Shown here in pieces: positions 44,801-48,056 of a stretch of DNA of 48,056 nucleotides. The position numbers were made by a program, and so were the translations under genes. The notes under the pieces were generated by a model, which did not search any database, was not told the origin of the DNA, and saw nothing but the letters and a program-made list of their open reading frames with translations. Position 1 is the first letter of the stretch; every line of letters begins with the position of its first letter. The DNA is from CAZADA01 sp964636945 (GTDB lineage Bacteria; Pseudomonadota; Alphaproteobacteria; Caulobacterales; Maricaulaceae): contig CAZWVH010000015.1 in assembly GCA_964636945.1 (NCBI GenBank), forward strand, positions 1 to 48,056. The letters run 5' to 3'.

Positions 44801-45119
44801 GATCATGGCCATTGAAGCGCGGTTGGATGAGTTTGACGTGATGCTCCGCGGCGACAGCACGGTCACAAGCCGGAACGAACCCGCGCCATGGGGCATCGCC
44901 GCGCGCGCCAACAGCATTCGCGGCGCCAGCTGGCGGTCGCAATCACCGCCGGCCGAAGTGCACACCAGCGCTTATGACATTGCTGCCGAGGAGTTCGGTG
45001 AGGCATTGAGCGATCTCACGGCGATTGAAGATGACCTCAGAGCGCTGGAAGAAGAACTTGGAGAGCAAGGCGCGCCGTGGACGCCCGGCCGGCTGCCGCA
45101 ATGGTCGGGCGGCGAATAG
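41826..45119 (+). CDS. Exported Asp-box (BNR/sortilin-like) beta-propeller protein
   Basis: A 1097-aa secreted protein. The signal peptide (about 1-28) ends AAAYA before QDEDE. Residues about 40-760 carry about eleven Asp-box-like repeats of the pattern S/T-x-D/N-x-G-x-x-W/F, e.g. GLWRTTNGGTTW, GVYKSTDGGKTW, GIHRSLDGGETW and LFVTQDGGDSW, which build one or two beta-propellers like those of sortilin/VPS10 and sialidase-like proteins. Residues about 850-940 include a Fn3/FlgD-like segment (VFTIRNADGDVVRRI...VAWDLRH), and the C-terminus is helical. Such proteins are often annotated glycosyl hydrolase, but no catalytic residues are evident. GGGAGGGG before ATG 41826 fixes the start. Confidence 0.9.
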   Translation: MQIRKLFHFASGAVLTAAMCVGAAAYAQDEDETEANPLAQLPLRNIGPAYPSGRISDFAVYPGGSHHYLVGTASGGLWRTTNGGTTWSPIFDNEGSYAIGVVELAPGDAKTIWVGTGENNAQRSVAFGDGVYKSTDGGKTWSHMGLKDSGHISQIWIHPDDPNTVLVAAQGPLWSDGGDRGLYKTTDGGENWERVLEIDEHTGINEFVVHPDNPDHIVASSYQRRRHVWTLINGGPGSGIHRSLDGGETWTEITAGLPSDDMGRIGLAMAPSSPDMLYAIIEANDEEKGVYRSSDFGQSWEKRSGHMTTSPQYYNEIVVDPKDPNVLYSLDTFSKRSEDGGKTFTDLGIDHRHVDDHALWIDEHNTQHMIIGGDGGIYETWDGGQLWRHIDNLPIVQFYRIEPDNAEPFYNVCGGTQDNNSLCGPSRTAVVHGITNSDWHIVLGGDGYKPQIDPNDPNIVYAQYQYGGLARYDRRTQERLYITPQPEPGENAYKWNWNTPLLISPHDPERLYYAAEYVFQSDDRGNSWRKISPDLTRQIDRNALEVMGRVWSVDAIAKNDSTSIYGSIIGLDESPLQEGLMYVGTDDGVISVTEDGGENWRSVDTVRGVPDMSLVEDLVASVHDENVAYAVFDNHKRGDYAPYVYKTTNKGRSWQPISSDLPEWGPAHTIAEDHEDPDLLFVGTEFGLFVTQDGGDSWHELSKNFPTIDVRDLEIQRRENDLVVGTFGRGVYILDDYSPLRTNPDTLDEAEATLFAVKDPWLYIEGDLWGTWGGAKAFNGDNFWFAENPPFGAVFTYYLRDGLKTAQEVRREAEIEIEGEGGDTPYPSWEALRAEDREDEPAIVFTIRNADGDVVRRITGAHGEGLHRVAWDLRHERPDPVDLGDDGSSLFGGTPVGPLAAPGEYTVQLSKRVDGVMTPLGEPQSFEVKPLGLSPEAADDRDALLAFQTETSELIRAVASASRASGEVRDRIDHLKAAIDRTPAADDSHREQIMAIEARLDEFDVMLRGDSTVTSRNEPAPWGIAARANSIRGASWRSQSPPAEVHTSAYDIAAEEFGEALSDLTAIEDDLRALEEELGEQGAPWTPGRLPQWSGGE

Positions 45120-45186
45120 CGCGTAGACCTTGCCCGAGTTGAGCGGCCCTGTGGACGTGTCGATACGCGCCATGGGGCCGCTGCAC

Positions 45187-45603
45187 TCAGGACTGAGGCG
45201 GAATACGCAAGCTCTGGCCAGGATAGATTTTATCGGGATCAGAAAGCATGGGCCGGTTCGCCTCGAATATGGCTTGGTATTTGCTGCCGTTGCCCAAAAG
45301 AGCTTCCGCGATATTCCACAAGGAATCCCCGCTTTTCACGGTGTAGAACGTGGCCGCCGGTTCGGCGTTCGCCACTTCGATGCGCGAATCTACTTTGGCG
45401 ACCCCTGGCGTATTGCCCGCTGACAGAACCGCCAGTTCCGCGTCTTTCTGGGTGGCCGCCTTGCCCGTGAGGACGATCGTGTCGCCGTTCTCCTCAACTT
45501 TTAGATCCTCAACGCCGTTGGCGTTGCCCGTAATGCGATCCGCGATGCCGCCAACAGACTTTGACACGGCCTCTCCAGCGTCCTTGATGAAGTCGAAAAT
45601 CAC
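45187..45603 (-). CDS. BON-LysM protein (Kbp/YgaU family)
   Basis: A 138-aa protein matching E. coli YgaU/Kbp through its length: N-terminal FDFIKDAGEAV, a BON domain (about 30-80, NGDTIVLTGKAATQKDAELA, GVAKVDSRIEV), and a LysM domain (about 85-135, FYTVKSGDSLWNIAEALLGN, ANRPMLSDPDKIYPGQSLRI). Kbp binds K+ in the cytoplasm of E. coli. No signal peptide. The start is a GTG at 45603 with AAGGGA seven bases upstream. Convergent with the Asp-box gene and divergent from the TIR-STING gene. Confidence 0.92.
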   Translation of the reverse strand: MIFDFIKDAGEAVSKSVGGIADRITGNANGVEDLKVEENGDTIVLTGKAATQKDAELAVLSAGNTPGVAKVDSRIEVANAEPAATFYTVKSGDSLWNIAEALLGNGSKYQAIFEANRPMLSDPDKIYPGQSLRIPPQS

Positions 45604-45775
45604 GGCCTATCCCTTCCGTCGTTTGTTTACAGAGCGCCATCCTAGCCCGATGGTTCTCGCGAACCCGTTACCGCAGTCGCCAATACAAAGCCAGCACGAT
45701 CTGGCGTTTTGCAAATCGATCAAACGCGGTATGAGCGAGGTGTCGGGTAGGCGGGATTTGAAAAGGGGCTGAACC

Positions 45776-46855
45776 ATGAGCAATGTGATTGATCTGATTG
45801 TGTTTTCTTCGGGCATCAAGCTAGAGTTCGGTAAGGCGATTGCCAAAGAGATAGAAAGTATTGCCGAAGCAGAGGGCATGAACATTAGCGCGATAACCTG
45901 GAAGGATGAGTTTTTCTTTGGACCCGAGGGCGCGCAAAATCGCTATGCGTTGAACGAATGCATTCGCAAACTTCATAGCTTTGACGGCGCAATCTTGATC
46001 CTGGGGCCCAACAAGCGATCGCCGTTCCGCATCTTTGGCGGGCGTGAGCCAGTTTCGCCCAATGTGTTGATCGAGATTGGCGCGGCCATGGCCCGCTTTG
46101 GGCGCAAGCGCGTGTTTCTGTTGGAGCCGAAAAGCAAAAGTGTCGATGTGCCCACATACTTTCGAGAGAACAATGCGCTTTTCTTCGAGTATGACGATAA
46201 CGCAGGCGCCGAGCAGGCCATTGCGAGCGCCGCGCGCAAAATCGTCGATCACCTGAAGGCCCTGGGCAGCACCGCCTTTTTCTCCGATTTGCCCTCATTC
46301 GGCTTAGCGCACGGCTATTTCAATGCGCTGATCAAACCCTCAATCCTGAATGTGCGCGAGGGCGCTGAGGTCACGGTCGGTGACCAGTCAAAAGTCTTCA
46401 CTGACGCGCAATGCGTCATCGCTTACACCAAGGGCAGAATTGTTCAACGCGACGAGGCCAATCAAGCCATGGACGCGGCCGGTTTCGTTTCGGGGCGCAT
46501 CGATCCCAAGGACCGCGGTCGCACCATCAGTTTTCGCACCGTGCCCGACGCCCTGGAACGCGACGTGCTGCCGCTATTCGACATGCCCATCAATATGGTT
46601 CCGTCCATGCACGCCATTGAGAAGGTGGAGGATCTTTGGGCTGATCCAACTGCGCCTGACACGGCCAACATTGAGTATCGTGAGAGCTTAGCAGCGCGAG
46701 AATTGCGCAACTATCAGCGCTATCTTGATGTTTTGCGCGAAGACTATAACGCGAAGGGCGGTTCGAAGATTGGCGAAAGCGCCATCCAATGGATTGGACT
46801 TGAAAATTTGAGTGATTTGACCCTTGAACGCATCAGTTCCGCACTTGACGGCTGA
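45776..46855 (+). CDS. TIR-like / prokaryotic STING fusion protein
   Basis: A 359-aa two-domain protein. Residues about 5-160 are a TIR-like domain of the predicted nucleotide-binding type: LIVFSSGIKLEFGKAIAKEI, SFDGAILILGPN and SPNVLIEIGAAMARFGRKRV, where Glu100 is at the position of the catalytic glutamate of NAD+-cleaving TIRs. Residues about 165-359 match the prokaryotic STING domain: LPSFGLAHGYFNALIKPSIL opens the dimer/ligand fold, RGRTISFRTVPDAL and LFDMPINMVPSMHAIEKV form the cyclic-dinucleotide pocket region, and ELRNYQRYLDVLREDY the closing helix. In TIR-STING effectors of CBASS, cyclic-dinucleotide binding drives filament formation and NAD+ depletion. Here no CD-NTase gene is adjacent. 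No membrane helices. ATG 45776 follows AGGGG. The next gene (NTF2-like) starts 54 bases on. Confidence 0.85.
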   Translation: MSNVIDLIVFSSGIKLEFGKAIAKEIESIAEAEGMNISAITWKDEFFFGPEGAQNRYALNECIRKLHSFDGAILILGPNKRSPFRIFGGREPVSPNVLIEIGAAMARFGRKRVFLLEPKSKSVDVPTYFRENNALFFEYDDNAGAEQAIASAARKIVDHLKALGSTAFFSDLPSFGLAHGYFNALIKPSILNVREGAEVTVGDQSKVFTDAQCVIAYTKGRIVQRDEANQAMDAAGFVSGRIDPKDRGRTISFRTVPDALERDVLPLFDMPINMVPSMHAIEKVEDLWADPTAPDTANIEYRESLAARELRNYQRYLDVLREDYNAKGGSKIGESAIQWIGLENLSDLTLERISSALDG

Positions 46856-46909
46856 TCACTGGCAATCCGACCATAAGCTGCCGAACCACATGAAAGCCCA
46901 AATACCGCG

Positions 46910-47317
46910 ATGACCTCAACACCAGCCCACGAAACCCTCGGCAAATGGCATGACATTGTGGACAGCCGCGACATGGCCGGCTTGCACGAGATCATCCATC
47001 CATGGGCGGTGTTTCGCTCACCGGCGGTCTATAAGCCCTATCAGGGCCGGGAAATGATGGTGCTGATCCTGTCAACCGTGATCGACGTGTTCGAGGATTT
47101 CACGTACCACCGCACGTTTTTCACCGAAGACGGCCTCAGCGCGGTGCTTGAGTTTTCCGCTAAGGTCGGGGAGCGCGAGATTGACGGCGTGGACATCATC
47201 ACGTTCGACGAGGCGGGACTGATCAAGGAGTTTAAAGTCATGATCCGCCCGCTTTCTTCACTCATGCGGCTCGCCGAGGAGATGAAGGCGCGGTTTGAGG
47301 CCATGGACGCGGGCTGA
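46910..47317 (+). CDS. NTF2/SnoaL-like protein
   Basis: A 135-aa cone-shaped alpha+beta protein of the NTF2-like superfamily: an N-terminal helix (ETLGKWHDIVDSRDMAGLHE) leads to IIHPWAVFRSPAVYKPYQGR, then strands with FEDFTYHRTFFTEDGLSAVL and EIDGVDIITFDEAGLIKEFK. This is the SnoaL-like small-molecule-pocket layout, often enzyme or ligand-binding, here without assigned substrate. It lies 54 bases after the TIR-STING gene on the same strand with no terminator between, so it may be co-transcribed. The same fold is fused to the hydrogenase elsewhere in the window. Confidence 0.85.
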   Translation: MTSTPAHETLGKWHDIVDSRDMAGLHEIIHPWAVFRSPAVYKPYQGREMMVLILSTVIDVFEDFTYHRTFFTEDGLSAVLEFSAKVGEREIDGVDIITFDEAGLIKEFKVMIRPLSSLMRLAEEMKARFEAMDAG

Positions 47318-47323
47318 AGCCAG

Positions 47324-47731
47324 TTACTTGGCTGCCGCGGCGGCGCGAAATTCCTGGAGCGCGTATTGCGGCTCTGAACACAGGCTGGTGATCCAGCGGC
47401 CGCTGCCATCGCGGTTTGCAAGCACCAAACGTTGTTGGTGAAGTGGAAAGGTGATGCCGCACGACGCTGATGAGCCCATGCCGTGGTGGATCTCCACCTG
47501 GCCGAACGAGCCGCCTTTGATCACCTCGTTCATGGTGAAGGTGGTGACGCCTTCATCGCCCCACTGCGAGGTGACGGTGACCCGCGACGCCACGGCGTGA
47601 CCGACAAACACCAAATCGGCCGAGTTAAGTTGCTCGGCGGCGCTGCGGTAACGCACGCAACTGCAGGCCAGGGCCGCTGACGCGGTGGTGATGGCCAGCA
47701 CGGCCACCGCAAGGATTGATTTGGTCCACAT
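47324..47731 (-). CDS. Secreted NTR/TIMP-like protein
   Basis: A 135-aa exported protein: signal peptide WTKSILAVAVLAITTASAALA, then a mature N-terminus starting with CSC (Cys23, Cys25), and SAEQLNSADLVFVGHAV-like sequence that resembles the NTR/TIMP-type OB-fold domain found in many bacterial secreted proteins. A second Cys pair near the C-terminus (SSASCGITF, TSLCSEPQ) could form disulfides. Function unknown. ATG 47731 is used because it places the signal peptide at the N-terminus; the frame runs back to 47839 without similarity. Convergent with the NTF2-like gene. Confidence 0.75.
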   Translation of the reverse strand: MWTKSILAVAVLAITTASAALACSCVRYRSAAEQLNSADLVFVGHAVASRVTVTSQWGDEGVTTFTMNEVIKGGSFGQVEIHHGMGSSASCGITFPLHQQRLVLANRDGSGRWITSLCSEPQYALQEFRAAAAAK

Positions 47732-47888
47732 AGGAGTGTCGCCTTTCCATGGATATCCATGTCTTGACACTATACCACGTTTGGCCGGCGGCGCGATGAA
47801 CGTCCTGGGAGAGCCGGGCTCAACGGGCTGAACGCGCATCAGCGATGGAGGCGGTCAGTGTCGCCACCGCGTCATCACTGTCAGCCGG

Positions 47889-47932
47889 GTAGGGCGGGTC
47901 TGCATCGCCGCGCTCCGCTTGCCCCGCCCTAC
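47889..47932. repeat. Intergenic inverted repeat, REP-like
   Basis: GTAGGGCGGG at 47889-47898 pairs perfectly with CCCGCCCTAC at 47923-47932 around a 24-base loop. No T-run follows on either strand, so it is more like a repetitive extragenic palindrome than an intrinsic terminator. It lies between two minus-strand genes. Confidence 0.55.
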
Positions 47933-47947
47933 GGCCCCACAGCGTTT

Positions 47948-48056
47948 TTATGGAGCGATCACAGCCCACGCCACCAGGCCCAACAACCCCACCAGCGCTA
48001 GAAAATTGATGGTGAACACGCGCCCGCGCAGTTTCACGTCGCCGCTGAAGATTTGC
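47948..48056 (-). CDS. C-terminal end of a small membrane protein (partial)
   Basis: The window ends inside a minus-strand gene whose last 35 codons read IFSGDVKLRGRVFTINFLAL and then a hydrophobic helix (VGLLGLVAWAVIAP) before TAA at 47948-47950. The start lies beyond the window. The family cannot be named from this fragment. Confidence 0.6.
   Translation of the reverse strand, partial: QIFSGDVKLRGRVFTINFLALVGLLGLVAWAVIAP

Noticed and set aside
45142..45183. Inverted repeat GCGGCCC/GGGCCGC between Asp-box and LysM genes
   Set aside because: Seven-base stem with a long loop and no T-run; too weak to call a terminator.
45120..45775. Search for a CD-NTase upstream of the STING gene
   Set aside because: The only gene here is the BON-LysM protein on the opposite strand; no nucleotidyltransferase motif in any frame.
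1..48056. CRISPR array, tRNA or rRNA genes
   Set aside because: No regularly spaced repeats, cloverleaf-like segments or conserved rRNA stretches were recognised by eye; a covariance-model search would be needed to exclude a tRNA firmly.

Overview
The window reads as a chromosomal segment of a GC-rich alphaproteobacterium. The affiliation is inferred from gene content: large TonB-dependent receptors, a phasin-like protein with D-3-hydroxybutyrate dehydrogenase, a YdcH/DUF465 protein, otsAB and many short, partly overlapping operons. It resembles the Caulobacterales/Maricaulales/Parvularculales style but cannot be placed further without a marker gene. No rRNA, tRNA or CRISPR array was seen. 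A 10-N assembly gap sits at 24625-24634.

Layout. 1-3866: two decayed IS3-family transposase remnants flank a 757-aa protein that joins a trypsin-like serine protease to a DNA/RNA non-specific endonuclease. 4114-5681: a LysR regulator convergent with a peroxiredoxin-like protein. 5881-10958: a plus-strand cluster of phasin-like protein, double-cupin lipoprotein, small membrane protein, MFS transporter, D-3-hydroxybutyrate dehydrogenase and patatin-like hydrolase, which suggests polyhydroxybutyrate or 3-hydroxybutyrate turnover. 11274-13346: a multi-cluster [FeFe]-hydrogenase with a C-terminal NTF2/SnoaL-like domain and a 17-bp palindrome upstream. 13682-18906: a minus-strand surface-polysaccharide operon (GT2, GT4, GT2, Wzx-like flippase) ending in a scrap of an ABC ATPase.

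19148-27150: mixed metabolic and membrane genes: a DsbA/HCCA-isomerase-like protein, a Tat-exported Gfo/Idh/MocA oxidoreductase, a CPBP intramembrane protease behind a 20-bp perfect palindrome, a quinone-reductase-like MDR protein, a Kef-type antiporter broken by the assembly gap and an in-frame TAG, a cysteine-free OxyR-like regulator and a DUF465 protein. 27208-31135: a trehalose operon, otsA-otsB-GH15, in which the GH15 gene starts at a TTG inside otsB. 31356-33823: an SDR, an orphan periplasmic binding protein and a small lipoprotein. 34105-41632: two TonB-dependent receptors around a penicillin-acylase-family N-terminal-nucleophile hydrolase and a small TonB-C-like protein. 41826-45119: a 1097-aa exported Asp-box (BNR/sortilin-like) propeller protein.

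45187-48056: a Kbp/YgaU-type BON-LysM protein, then the most striking gene, a 359-aa TIR-like plus prokaryotic STING fusion (45776-46855). Such proteins are effectors of CBASS anti-phage systems. No CD-NTase (cyclic-dinucleotide synthase) lies anywhere in the window, and the downstream neighbour is an NTF2-like protein, so this is either an orphan or a non-canonical STING locus. An NTR/TIMP-like secreted protein, an inverted repeat and the end of a small membrane protein close the window.
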